Source: JAGTJU01 sp038257535 (GTDB taxonomy: Bacteria > Myxococcota_A > Polyangia > Fen-1088). Taken from it: a stretch of DNA of 64,000 nt. The notes below the pieces were generated by a model, which saw only the letters and a list, made by a program, of their open reading frames with translations, did not search any database and had not been told where the DNA came from. Location of the stretch: contig JBBSJE010000005.1 in assembly GCA_038257535.1 (NCBI GenBank), forward strand, positions 9,443-73,442, given 5' to 3'. The position numbers were made by a program, and so were the translations under genes. Positions 53,010 through 61,656 of the stretch are shown here, piece after piece; position 1 is the first letter of the stretch, and every line of letters begins with the position of its first letter.

Positions 53010-56000
53010 TTACGGGGCCTTCTGTGCTAAAGGGCGGGGGGCGCCCTCCGTGGCACCGTTCGAGGTCGCTTGGTGCGCGCCGTTGCTGCCAGCGCCGGTG
53101 GCGCCAAGTCCACCTTCTTGCCCCAGATGGTTCACGATTTCACGCAAGGTGCGCATCGACGCCAGTTTGGCCGTGTTCACGTCGGGCAGGCCGGGTGCAC
53201 GTTCCATGACGGCCGACAAGATCTCCACGCGTTTGATGGAGTCCACGCCGAGATCCGCTTCCAGGTCCATGTCCAAGCCCAGCATCTCTTCGGGGTAACC
53301 CGTGCGTGCGGCCACCACGTTCAACATCAACGCCTGCAAACCATCCAGCGTCAACGACGCCGTTGCCGGTTGGGTATGCCCGTTGCCGTTCGATGCCGAA
53401 GTGGCCTGGGCGGGCGCGGCCTGCGGCGGTGGTGCCGCGGCAAATGAAGGTGCTGGCTGGGCGGGCGCAAGCGATGGCGCCGCTGAATAAACCGGCGGTT
53501 GCGGCACAGGTGCTGCGGCTGGTGCATACGTGGGTGCTGGCGGGGCCGCTGCGTACACCGGTGCGGGTGGCGCAGGCGGCATGAACGCGGGTGGTGCATA
53601 TAGAGCTGTTGGCGCCGGCACATACTGAGCGATAGGCGGCGCAGCGAACGCGTGATACGCAGGTGCCGCATACGCCTGCCCCCCCAGCGCATGCGTAAGC
53701 CCCATCAAAGACGACTCAGCGGCGCGCAAAAACGCCGTGTGAGACTCTGCCATGGCCCTTTGAAACGCGGCGTGCGCTTCAGCGGTTTGGCGTTGGCTTT
53801 CCGAGATGGCCATCACCCATGCGTATTGCACTTGTGGATCCATTCCCGCGCTCACGGGCGCTTGAGTGGGCGCAGGGGCAACGGGCGCAGGCGCAACGGG
53901 CGCAGGGGCAACGGTGGGCTGTTCAGGATTGGGCTTAGGCAAAGCGGCGGCTCCTCCGGGTGGCGGATAAGGCTTTCCGTAGCCGGCGCCGTTGACCTTC
54001 AACGTGAGCGCGGGCTTGGTTTTCAAACGTGGATCGGCAGGCACCGCGAACGGCACCCACAAAGCTGCAAAATCAAGTGACACCCCTGCGGCAGCCAACG
54101 CCCCCAACCCTTGCCACAACATAGCCACACCGGATCGGCCCTTGCGATTGAGCGCAATTGCACGGTGAGGCTTGTCTTTCAAAATGTGGCCCACCAACGC
54201 CGTGAGAACATGCCCCGGCCCCACCTCAACGAAGGTGCGCACGCCTTGCGCGTACATGGCTTCGATTTGTTCAACGAAGCGTACGGAACTTGCGAGCTGA
54301 TCAGCCAGCAGGGTCCGCATCGCTTCGGGCTCGTTGGGGTAGGGCGCGGCGGTGGCGTTTGCGTAAACAGGACAAGCCGCAGGTGAAAAGGTGATCGACC
54401 CCAACGCTTGCGAGAACGGCACCCGTGCCGCGCTGACGACGGGCGAATGAAAGGCGGTGGCCACGTCCAACCGTGTGGCGGAAACGCCTTGCGAGGAAAG
54501 CTGGGTTTCAAGTTCGGTGATGGCTTGCGTTTGCCCCGACACCACGACCTGTCGGGGGCTGTTGTGGTTGGCCACCACCACAGCGGCTTCGGGGCCCTGA
54601 TGCCCAGCCGTCTGCAAGTGCGCTTGCACCTCGGCAAGCGGTGCCGCCACAGACAGCATCGCGCCCGGTGCTTGCGCGGCCTGAGCCATCACCTGGCCGC
54701 GTTGACGGGCGGCTGCAACGAAGTCGGCTTCGCTCAGCACCCCCGCGGCAAACAGCGCCGTCACTTCGCCAAAACTGTGCCCTGCCACCGCAGTAGGCAT
54801 TAGCCCCAACGTGCGCAGCACATTCAAGTACGCCCAACTGGTCACGCCAAGGGCAGGCTGCGCCCATTGCGTGGCCAACAGGCGTTCGCGTTGCGCTTGT
54901 GTTTGCGTTTCATCGAAGGCCGGCCGCGGAAACACCACGCGATCCAACCGCTCATCGCAGGTCGACGGTGTGTTCAGTTCGCGTTCAAGCGATGCGGCCG
55001 CGTCCCAAGCTTGTTGTGCGGGCGCAAACGCCATCACCACGTCGGCCGCCATGTTCAGATATTGGCTGCCTTGACCGGGAAACAAAAACGCCACGTCGCC
55101 AGCTGCCTGCCCCATGGCAAATTCAAGGCCACCAGGAACGCTTACGCTGCGCTCTTGCCGTGCCACCGTTGCGGCTTGAGCGAGCTTGCTTTGCAGCTCG
55201 CTCAAGTTGGTCGCGAACACGGCCAAGCGCGCGCTGGGATTCGGCTCGAAGTTCGTTTGTGAGTCGTGCGCCCAGAAGGCCAGCAACGCATGCTGCGCTT
55301 CGGGGTCAGGCGTATGGCTTGCAAACTCACGCGCTTGCGAAGCCAGTTCGTCGCATCGAGCGGCCACCGCTTGGCCTGAACCGCCTGCAAGCAACAGCAA
55401 GTGGCCGTCAGGTGGCAGATCGCGCGCGGCCAATTGTGCAGGCCCTTGATACTCTTCAAGCGCAACGTGAAAGTTTGAACCGCCAAAGCCAAATGAACTC
55501 ACAGCCGCGCGGCGGGGATGATCATTGCCGCGCACCCAGGGGCGGGCAACGGTATTCAAATAGAAAGGGGTGCTGTCGATCTGCAGTTTGGGATCGGGCT
55601 TCTGCACCTTGATCGTGGGCGGCAGCACTTTGTGGTGCAGCGCCATCACCGCCTTGAACAAACCGGCAGCGCCTGCGGCCGCCTTGGTATGCCCCACCTG
55701 CGATTTGACCGAACCCAAGGCACACCAACCGGTGTCGGTGCTGCCCGATTCTTCAAACACCATGCGCAGCCCGCCAAATTCGGCAGCGTCGCCGGCTTTG
55801 GTGCCCGTGCCGTGGGCTTCCATCAATTCAATGGTGTGAGCGCCAAACCCCGCTTGTTCATAAGCTCGCCGCAAGGCCACCGCTTGGCCTGCCGACACGG
55901 GGGCGTATACGCTTTTGGATCGCCCATCCGACGAACTGCCCACGCCTTTGACGAGCGCATAAATATGATCGCCATCGCGTTCGGCATCGGCCAAGCGCTT

Positions 56001-56873
56001 GAGCGCCACCATGCCCAAACCCTCACCCAGCAACGTGCCGTCGGCCTGATCAGAAAACGGCCGGCAATCGCCTGTGGGCGACAACGCGGGCGTTTTGCTG
56101 AAGCACACGTACATGAAGATGTCGTTCATGGTGTCGGCGCCGCCGGTGATCACCAAGTCCGATTGCCCCAAACGCAGTTCATTCACCGCCATCGACAGCG
56201 CCGAGAAGCTGCTGGCGCAGGCGGCGTCGGTGATGCAGTTGGTGCCGCCCAAATCCAAACGGTTGGCGATGCGCCCCGCCACCACGTTGCCCAAAACGCC
56301 CGGGAAGGTACTTTCGTTCCATTCCACGTAGTTCGAGGCGATGCGATCGCAGGCTTGCACCACTTGGCTTTCGGGCAAGCCCATCTCGCGCAAAGCCTTC
56401 ACCCACACCGGGCGCTGCAGCCGGCTGACCATGTTGCCCAAAAGCTCTTGCGCCGAGGTCACGCCCAGGATCACGCTGACGCGTTCTCGATTAATGCGCT
56501 GGAACTGCCCACGGCACGCGTCATCAAGCACTTGCTGCGCCACGATCAAGGCCAACAACTGGTTGGTGTCAGTGGTGGGCAAGATGCTGGGCGGCACACC
56601 CCAGGCCACAGGATCAAAATCGACATCGGGCAAAAACGCGCCCCGCCGCGCATAGGTCTTGTCACGCGCCTGGGGATCGGCGTCGTAGTAATCCTCAATT
56701 AGCCAATGTGAGGGCGGTACATCGCTCACCAGATCCTTGCCGGCCAAGATGTTCTGCCAAAACCCTTGTCGGCTAATCGAGCCCGGAAACAGCGCGGACA
56801 CCCCCACCACCGCAATGGGCGCTTGTGCGGGGGCTTCGGCAGGCTTTGTAGGTGAATGTGGTCTTGGGTCCAG
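53010..56873 (-). CDS. pfaA: Pfa-type synthase KS-MAT-ACP (5' part of pfaA)
   Basis: Condensing and loading part of a PUFA-synthase-like enzyme. Counting from GTG 56810: KS 1-450 (DAACASS, Cys198; EAHGTGT; GHTKAAAG), malonyl transferase 570-880 (FLFPGQGSQ, GHSFGE, Ser679), helical SESQRQTAEAHAAF segment, Pro/Ala-rich linker 1045-1150 and one ACP (LGVDSIKRVEIL, Ser1191). Most PfaA proteins have several ACPs and continue into KR. Here the frame stops after the ACP, next to a C6 tract. The start is placed at CTG 56873, preceded by AGGGAG, because GTG 56810 would cut the first KS strand (IAVVGVSALF) and no ATG, GTG or TTG lies before it. Confidence 0.88.
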   Translation of the reverse strand: MDPRPHSPTKPAEAPAQAPIAVVGVSALFPGSISRQGFWQNILAGKDLVSDVPPSHWLIEDYYDADPQARDKTYARRGAFLPDVDFDPVAWGVPPSILPTTDTNQLLALIVAQQVLDDACRGQFQRINRERVSVILGVTSAQELLGNMVSRLQRPVWVKALREMGLPESQVVQACDRIASNYVEWNESTFPGVLGNVVAGRIANRLDLGGTNCITDAACASSFSALSMAVNELRLGQSDLVITGGADTMNDIFMYVCFSKTPALSPTGDCRPFSDQADGTLLGEGLGMVALKRLADAERDGDHIYALVKGVGSSSDGRSKSVYAPVSAGQAVALRRAYEQAGFGAHTIELMEAHGTGTKAGDAAEFGGLRMVFEESGSTDTGWCALGSVKSQVGHTKAAAGAAGLFKAVMALHHKVLPPTIKVQKPDPKLQIDSTPFYLNTVARPWVRGNDHPRRAAVSSFGFGGSNFHVALEEYQGPAQLAARDLPPDGHLLLLAGGSGQAVAARCDELASQAREFASHTPDPEAQHALLAFWAHDSQTNFEPNPSARLAVFATNLSELQSKLAQAATVARQERSVSVPGGLEFAMGQAAGDVAFLFPGQGSQYLNMAADVVMAFAPAQQAWDAAASLERELNTPSTCDERLDRVVFPRPAFDETQTQAQRERLLATQWAQPALGVTSWAYLNVLRTLGLMPTAVAGHSFGEVTALFAAGVLSEADFVAAARQRGQVMAQAAQAPGAMLSVAAPLAEVQAHLQTAGHQGPEAAVVVANHNSPRQVVVSGQTQAITELETQLSSQGVSATRLDVATAFHSPVVSAARVPFSQALGSITFSPAACPVYANATAAPYPNEPEAMRTLLADQLASSVRFVEQIEAMYAQGVRTFVEVGPGHVLTALVGHILKDKPHRAIALNRKGRSGVAMLWQGLGALAAAGVSLDFAALWVPFAVPADPRLKTKPALTLKVNGAGYGKPYPPPGGAAALPKPNPEQPTVAPAPVAPAPVAPAPTQAPVSAGMDPQVQYAWVMAISESQRQTAEAHAAFQRAMAESHTAFLRAAESSLMGLTHALGGQAYAAPAYHAFAAPPIAQYVPAPTALYAPPAFMPPAPPAPVYAAAPPAPTYAPAAAPVPQPPVYSAAPSLAPAQPAPSFAAAPPPQAAPAQATSASNGNGHTQPATASLTLDGLQALMLNVVAARTGYPEEMLGLDMDLEADLGVDSIKRVEILSAVMERAPGLPDVNTAKLASMRTLREIVNHLGQEGGLGATGAGSNGAHQATSNGATEGAPRPLAQKAP
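53036..53041 (-). repeat. C6 homopolymer at the ACP-KR junction (frameshift site)
   Basis: Six Cs on the coding strand lie in GGCGCCCCCCGCCC. With six, the KS-MAT-ACP frame ends nine codons later at TAA. With seven, translation would continue as GAPPPFSTEGPVSAGAPL into the KR-DH frame. It could be an assembly error, a mutation, or a slippage site. Confidence 0.85.
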
Positions 56874-56898
56874 TTCGGCGGCTCCCTAGGGATCGGGC

Positions 56899-56926
56899 AG
56901 TATAGGGGAGGATGCCGGGATGGGAA
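56899..56926 (-). promoter_or_regulatory. Possible promoter of the Pfa operon
   Basis: On the minus strand TATACT (56904-56899) resembles a -10 box, and TTCCCA (56926-56921) lies 16 bases upstream as a weak -35. Transcription would start about 20 bases before the proposed CTG start. Only sequence resemblance supports it. Confidence 0.35.
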
Positions 56927-56966
56927 GGGGCGCCATGCCGGGGCCCGAAACAACCGGGTCAGGCAC

Positions 56967-58703
56967 TCATGGCCCGGCTGCAAGCTGCAGGGGTTCGCCG
57001 AAGTTGGCAGCGTATTTGTCACTGAGCCGTTGTAGTTCGAGGCGTTTACCGCTCCTGGCGTAGTGACGAGCCAGCTCATGCCAAGCGGCCTTGTTTTCGG
57101 AGTCGATGGCAAGCGCTTCCTGCAAGTGCGCCAATGCGGCGGCCGGCTTTTTCGCTTGCTCGTCCAAGCTGGCCAAGAGGATGTGCGCCCGCGCTAGCGT
57201 GGCTTCCTCTGCATGCGCTCGCTGGCAGGCGGCGCGCGCGGCTGCGGTCTTTCGCTGCCGCAAGAACAGCTCGCAGCTCAGAACTTGGTAGCCCGGCGTT
57301 CCGTTGAAGGCCTTCTGATTCTTGATCGCGGTCTCGGCGGCTTTCAAGTTGTTGTCATTCAACAGGCCCACGATTTCCCAGAAGCTGTTGGTGTACACGG
57401 CTTCGGTTTCGGGCGGTACCTCCCTTCGAGCGGCTGACAAGCCAACGCGGGCCCGTGCTTTCTGGAAAACCTCGCGCGCGGTGGGGGACGCATTGGATCC
57501 AGCTTTTTCGAGGGCCGCCTCTCCGCGGCTGAAGGCGCCCACGTTGAGACAAAGCTGCGCAAGCTGTGGCCAAACGGGAGCCGGAACCTTCGGCAACTCG
57601 TGGGCCATCACCCAGGCTTCGTTGACGACCTCCAACGCACGAGCGAAATCTTGAGCTTCCAAAAGCGATTCCGCTTTGTCGAGCGCAGCGGCCAGCTTCA
57701 CAGGCACCTTGGTGGGCGTGGGCGTGGCGGGGGAACTGGGGCGGGCGGCTTCATCATGGGTGGCCACGCGCACCGATTGTCCTGCGGCGCGAGCCTGCAA
57801 GATCCCGAGCAGCCAGTCTCGATCGTGCTTGGACCACTCGCTATCGAAGTTGTTTAGAAAGGCCACCAACTCCTTCGCTTCGGCTGTGGGGTCGTATTCA
57901 GACTGCAGCCGGTGGCGCAGGGCGATCTCCATCACGCGGGTGTTGATGTACGAGAACGCACCCTGCTTGGCGGTCCACTGGGGATGCAAAAGCCAGGTGG
58001 GTTCGCGTTCGTGCTGGCCGCCCAGGGTATGTGCCCATTCGTGGACGAAGAATGTAACAGCCTTGTGCGCGGCGCGCGCGGCGAGAACCGCTTGCCATTC
58101 CTCCTGGTCGAGCGTAAAGAACGCCTCGCGAAACGAGCGCTCTTCTTCCACGTCCGCCAACGGCCGCAGCACCAGATGTTTGCCAAGCACGTGCGCGCGC
58201 CCCGCCTCGTGGACCGAACTGGTCTCGATCTGTAGCGGCGAGACACAGCCAACCACCAGATCCACGTCATCGCCTGGGTCCATACCCACCAACTCGTGCA
58301 GCATGTCGTCCAGTTGCGCCGCGGCCAGCTTGGAGTTCCAACGGCGCACGTCAATCAGCGCGAATTGCACGTTGAACCCGGGGCCCACAAACGCATTGAC
58401 CTGCTTGAAGAAGGTTGTGAACCGGCTTTTGGGGCTTACCCCGGACGCGCAAGCGGTGTCGGCGTGCACGCGCACACGGATCTGCCGTAGCGGCTGCCGC
58501 GCCTCCTTGCCCGTGGCAGATTGATGTAGCTTCGCAGGCTTAAGCTCCTTGAGGTAACGCCGCGCCTGGCTAGCGGGCGTTTCCCAGGCCCCGCAGAGGC
58601 ACAGCAGCACGAGGCCAAACCCGCACCGCAGCCACGCCCTTTGGTTTTTGGGTTGGGGCAACTCGGCCAGGACATGGCCGCGATGGTACGGGAGCGTCCG
58701 CAT
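56967..58703 (-). CDS. Secreted metzincin-like zinc metalloprotease with TPR-like C-terminus
   Basis: The 578-residue protein has a signal-like hydrophobic segment (LRCGFGLVLLCLCGAW) and a zinc motif VHEWAHTLGGQHERE, matching HExxHxxGxxH of metzincins, near residue 225. The C-terminal half (after about 330) is helical and repeat-like with TPR character (EDFARALEVVNEAW-type units, ALAHLQEALAIDSENKAAWHEL). A Pro/Thr-rich hinge (SSPATPTPTKVP) separates the two. It is upstream of the Pfa operon on the same strand, with about 90 bases between its stop and the proposed CTG start. Substrate unknown. Confidence 0.72.
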   Translation of the reverse strand: MRTLPYHRGHVLAELPQPKNQRAWLRCGFGLVLLCLCGAWETPASQARRYLKELKPAKLHQSATGKEARQPLRQIRVRVHADTACASGVSPKSRFTTFFKQVNAFVGPGFNVQFALIDVRRWNSKLAAAQLDDMLHELVGMDPGDDVDLVVGCVSPLQIETSSVHEAGRAHVLGKHLVLRPLADVEEERSFREAFFTLDQEEWQAVLAARAAHKAVTFFVHEWAHTLGGQHEREPTWLLHPQWTAKQGAFSYINTRVMEIALRHRLQSEYDPTAEAKELVAFLNNFDSEWSKHDRDWLLGILQARAAGQSVRVATHDEAARPSSPATPTPTKVPVKLAAALDKAESLLEAQDFARALEVVNEAWVMAHELPKVPAPVWPQLAQLCLNVGAFSRGEAALEKAGSNASPTAREVFQKARARVGLSAARREVPPETEAVYTNSFWEIVGLLNDNNLKAAETAIKNQKAFNGTPGYQVLSCELFLRQRKTAAARAACQRAHAEEATLARAHILLASLDEQAKKPAAALAHLQEALAIDSENKAAWHELARHYARSGKRLELQRLSDKYAANFGEPLQLAAGP

Positions 58704-58763
58704 GGGGAGTTATCGACCGCCTGCACGGCAATGTTGCGCACTTTTTGCTGCCCCAAACAATTG

Positions 58764-58785
58764 TCAGGTTCCCCTTTGAACCTGA
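58764..58785 (-). terminator. Hairpin between methyltransferase and metalloprotease genes
   Basis: TCAGGTTC pairs perfectly with GAACCTGA across a 6-base loop, starting 5 bases after the methyltransferase stop. On the minus strand a short T-containing stretch (CAATTGTTTGG) follows, so it could end that transcript, though the T-tract is poor. Confidence 0.45.
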
Positions 58786-58790
58786 TGCCT

Positions 58791-59852
58791 TTACGGCCCT
58801 CGCAGGCCCACGATGGCTTCGGCGTGTACCAGCGTGGGTACAGCGTGGCCAACCACAAGGCCCGCCTCCGAGAGCCAAGCGGCGTATTGCGCACGGCTAT
58901 AGGCGCGGCCCTCGGTGAGCAAAAACAGATCGGCCGAATACAGCGCGACGGGCAACGGCCCATCAAGTTCGTCGTTCAAGAACACATCGTGAACAATCAA
59001 ACGGCCGTGCTCTGGCAAGGCGTTGGCCACGCGGGTCACGAGCGCGCGACACTCAGGCACGTCCCAGTCGTGAAGGACGTTTGACAGCAACGCAACGTCG
59101 GCCCGCGGAACCTCGTCCTTAAACATGTCGCCGGCGTGGCAGGTTAAACGATCACTGACGCCCGCTTCGATCGCAAACTGTGATGCCACCTTCAACACAG
59201 CGGGGCGATCCCACACAACGGCGCGAAGCTTGGCAAAGCGCTGCAGGTAAGCAATGGCGTAAAGACCTGTGCCTCCGCCCACGTCCAACAACACGTCTGC
59301 ATCGGGCAGCGGCACCGCGTCTGCCAACACGGGCGCTACGTTGCGCGCGCGCCCTGCCAGCGCCAACGTGAGTCGGCGTGCGCTGTCGTCGTCTTCCATG
59401 GCCGAAGGCAAAGCATCGCGATAGATGAAGGCCGCACCTTCCTGGCCCTCCTCGGTGTTGGCGGGTCGGTTGCTTTGCATGCGATCCAGCATGGCGATAA
59501 CCCCTGGAGAAGCTGCAGCCAGGCCAATGTAGGCGCTGATGTTGAAAGGCGATCTTTCGCAAAGATGAATCCTCGCCAACGGCGTTGTGCCATAGCGTCC
59601 GTCACCATCGACGGTCAGCAAACCGAAGGCACGCAATGCGGTGGTGAGCACGCTGAAGGGACGCTCGGCCAGATTCAGCTTTTGGCGCAAGTCTTCAGCG
59701 GCAAGTGGGGCGCTTTGCAGAAAGCTGAAGACCTTCAAATGGTGCACGGCCACCGTCAGAATCTCAGTGGCCGCATGTCCGCGGAACAAATCGAAGATGC
59801 TGGTTGGATCCGTTGGGGGGCGCGACAGGAGGTCTAGGTCAGGGTTCGTCAT
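58791..59852 (-). CDS. SAM-dependent O-methyltransferase, COMT-like
   Basis: A 353-residue enzyme with an N-terminal dimerisation winged helix (VHHLKVFSFLQSAPLAAEDL) and a class I SAM domain with LLDVGGGTGLYAIAYL (motif I, near residue 195), HAGDMFKDEVPRADV and LSNVLHDWDVPE (catalytic-His region of small-molecule O-methyltransferases). Related enzymes methylate hydroxy groups of aromatic or polyketide products. It is three genes away from the Pfa genes but no natural-product link can be shown. It is divergent from the SPFH gene. Confidence 0.88.
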   Translation of the reverse strand: MTNPDLDLLSRPPTDPTSIFDLFRGHAATEILTVAVHHLKVFSFLQSAPLAAEDLRQKLNLAERPFSVLTTALRAFGLLTVDGDGRYGTTPLARIHLCERSPFNISAYIGLAAASPGVIAMLDRMQSNRPANTEEGQEGAAFIYRDALPSAMEDDDSARRLTLALAGRARNVAPVLADAVPLPDADVLLDVGGGTGLYAIAYLQRFAKLRAVVWDRPAVLKVASQFAIEAGVSDRLTCHAGDMFKDEVPRADVALLSNVLHDWDVPECRALVTRVANALPEHGRLIVHDVFLNDELDGPLPVALYSADLFLLTEGRAYSRAQYAAWLSEAGLVVGHAVPTLVHAEAIVGLRGP

Positions 59853-60059
59853 ACGTTGTCTGTTGTGCCCATAGGAATGATGGTCAACGCGGGTCGTGCG
59901 CTCACACCGATGGCGTTCATCGACAGGTAACGTAGCAGGGGGTAGAGGGCCTAACAGCGAGATCGCCGCGTCGCGCCATTGCCCTCAGGTCCGTGCGGCT
60001 ACGGCCGATGCTTCAGAGGCTGGGTGGAGCATCGAACCCGCACCCAACAAGGAGATTGC

Positions 60060-60926
60060 ATGCACAAAGAGAAATCGCTGCCGGGCGTTTCGGGCTTGCC
60101 GGTGCTGGTGGGGGTGCTGTTGATGTGGGGTGCAACCTCGTGGACCACCTTTGTGTCCTCCACCGCGATGGATCCGCAGCGTTCGCTGCTGTGGCTAGGC
60201 GCCGCCGCCGCCCTCGGCTTCTTCCTGCTCAAGGGGTTGTTCATTGTTCAGCCGAACGAAGCCAAGGTTCTGCAACTCTTTGGCGCCTACTCCGGAACCG
60301 CCAAAGAGCCGGGGTTGCGTTGGGCCAACCCTTTTTACGTCGCCGTGAAGGTGTCTTGCCGCACGCGGAACTTTGAGACGAACAAGTCGAAGGTTAACGA
60401 CGCCAACGGCAACCCCATCGAGATAGCGGCGGTGGTTGTCTGGCAGGTGCGCGACACCGCCGAGGCGGTGTTCGACGTTGATAACTACGAGCATTTCGTT
60501 CACGTGCAGAGCGAGTCGGCTTTGCGCCAGTTGGCTTCCGAATACCCTTACGACGCCGACGACGGGCAGGAGTCTTTGAGGGCCAAGGCGCAAACAATCG
60601 CTGATCACTTGAAGGACGAGATCCAGGATCGCCTCAAGCATGCTGGCGTGAAGGTGATGGAGGCGCGGTTTTCGCACCTGGCTTACGCCCCTGAGATCGC
60701 TTCGGCCATGTTGCAACGTCAGCAGGCCAGCGCCGTTGTGGCGGCACGGCGCCTCATCGTAGAGGGCGCCGTGGGCATGGTGGAAGACGCGCTTGCCCGC
60801 TTAGCTGAGAAGAACGTGGTGCAGCTGGACCACGCCAGCAAGGCGCAGATGGTGTCGAATTTGCTTGTGGTGCTTTGTGGGGAGCGAGGGGCGCAGCCTG
60901 TTGTGAATGCGGGATCAACGCACTAG
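60060..60926 (+). CDS. SPFH/band-7 (prohibitin/stomatin-like) membrane protein
   Basis: About 288 residues from ATG 60060, with AAGGAGA correctly spaced. Two N-terminal membrane helices (LPVLVGVLLMWGATSW, SLLWLGAAAALGFFLLKGLF) precede an SPFH domain (FIVQPNEAKVLQLFGAYSGT, PIEIAAVVVWQVRDTAEAVFDV, EIQDRLKHAGVKVMEARFSHL) and an Ala/Gln-rich coiled end (SAMLQRQQASAVVAARR). Such proteins form membrane scaffolds. No NfeD partner is adjacent. It stands alone between divergent and downstream units. Confidence 0.88.
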   Translation: MHKEKSLPGVSGLPVLVGVLLMWGATSWTTFVSSTAMDPQRSLLWLGAAAALGFFLLKGLFIVQPNEAKVLQLFGAYSGTAKEPGLRWANPFYVAVKVSCRTRNFETNKSKVNDANGNPIEIAAVVVWQVRDTAEAVFDVDNYEHFVHVQSESALRQLASEYPYDADDGQESLRAKAQTIADHLKDEIQDRLKHAGVKVMEARFSHLAYAPEIASAMLQRQQASAVVAARRLIVEGAVGMVEDALARLAEKNVVQLDHASKAQMVSNLLVVLCGERGAQPVVNAGSTH

Positions 60927-60987
60927 CCGCTTAACGGCATCGCTTTTAGGGCCGTACTAGGCCCCATTGCACACAGCATCCCGATGG

Positions 60988-61004
60988 TGCTATCATTGAT
61001 AGCA
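60988..61004. promoter_or_regulatory. 17-bp palindromic operator of the VapBC-like pair
   Basis: TGCTATCA and TGATAGCA are perfect inverted repeats around one central T. The last base is the A of the antitoxin start codon, so repressor binding would cover initiation. Autoregulation through such sites is the rule for VapBC systems. Confidence 0.75.
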
Positions 61005-61231
61005 TGGCGCAGTTGGTGGTACGAAATTTGGACGAGAGGACCGTTCGCGCGCTGAAGGAACGTGCCGCGAAGAACGGCCATTCGGCGGAGGAGGAGCACC
61101 GGGAAATCCTTCGTCGAGCGCTGAACGTTCAAGCCATAGGCTTCAAGGACGCGCTGCTTTCGATTCCTCCTGTTGGCGACGATGCTGACTTCGAACGACA
61201 CGATGATCGGGGTCGGGATCTGGACTTCTGA
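61004..61231 (+). CDS. vapB: FitA/VapB-like antitoxin
   Basis: A 75-residue protein with an N-terminal ribbon-helix-helix (MAQLVVRNLDERTVRALKER, then NGHSAEEEHREILRRAL) typical of FitA/Phd-like antitoxins, followed by an acidic toxin-binding tail (PPVGDDADFERHDDRGRDLD). It is overlapped by one base with the PIN toxin gene (TGATG). The palindrome at its start codon fits self-repression. Confidence 0.9.
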   Translation: MAQLVVRNLDERTVRALKERAAKNGHSAEEEHREILRRALNVQAIGFKDALLSIPPVGDDADFERHDDRGRDLDF

Positions 61232-61644
61232 TGTACCTGCTCGACACCAACGTTGTCTCCGAGTTGAGGAAGGGGCCCCGAGCAGACCGGAACGTACTGA
61301 GTTGGATGGCTCAACAATCTGACGATACGCTTTTTCTTAGTGTGTTGGTGATAGGTGAAATCCGCAGGGGCATCGAAAGCATTGCTCGCCGGGACAAGGC
61401 ATCCGCGCGTGCGCTCGAAGCTTGGACCAACCGGTTAATTGACGTCCACAATCAACGAATTCTTCCGATTACGCAGGTGATTGCGGACGCATGGGGCCGG
61501 ATGAACGTGCCCGATCCGCTGCCCGTCATCGATTCACTGCTCGCAGCGACAGCCCATGTACATGGACTTACGCTCGTGACCCGCAATTCGAAAGACGTCG
61601 CCCGCACGGGAGTGGCCACGCTCAACCCTTTCTTGCGCTCTTGA
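61231..61644 (+). CDS. vapC: PIN-domain ribonuclease toxin, VapC/FitB family
   Basis: A 137-residue PIN domain. The acidic active-site residues are in LLDTNVVSEL (Asp5), VIGEIRRGIE (Glu) and LPVIDSLLAATA (Asp), with the final TLVTRNSKDVARTGV strand. It should cleave RNA when freed from the antitoxin. The start overlaps the antitoxin stop. It stands in the accessory right end of the window. Confidence 0.93.
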   Translation: MYLLDTNVVSELRKGPRADRNVLSWMAQQSDDTLFLSVLVIGEIRRGIESIARRDKASARALEAWTNRLIDVHNQRILPITQVIADAWGRMNVPDPLPVIDSLLAATAHVHGLTLVTRNSKDVARTGVATLNPFLRS

Positions 61645-61656
61645 CGCTCCGAAACA

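Noticed and set aside
52980..53010. KR-DH gene as a normal separate gene with GTG start
   Set aside because: No ribosome-binding site precedes the GTG, and the frame stays protein-like upstream of it into the ACP region, so a split PfaA is the better reading.
55518..56702. Plus-strand open frame (394 codons) over the Pfa ketosynthase
   Set aside because: Antisense of the conserved KS domain; no recognisable domain.
56726..57112. Minus-strand frame that could supply an ATG start for the Pfa synthase
   Set aside because: It is in another frame from the KS and reads as noise; joining it would need an unsupported indel.
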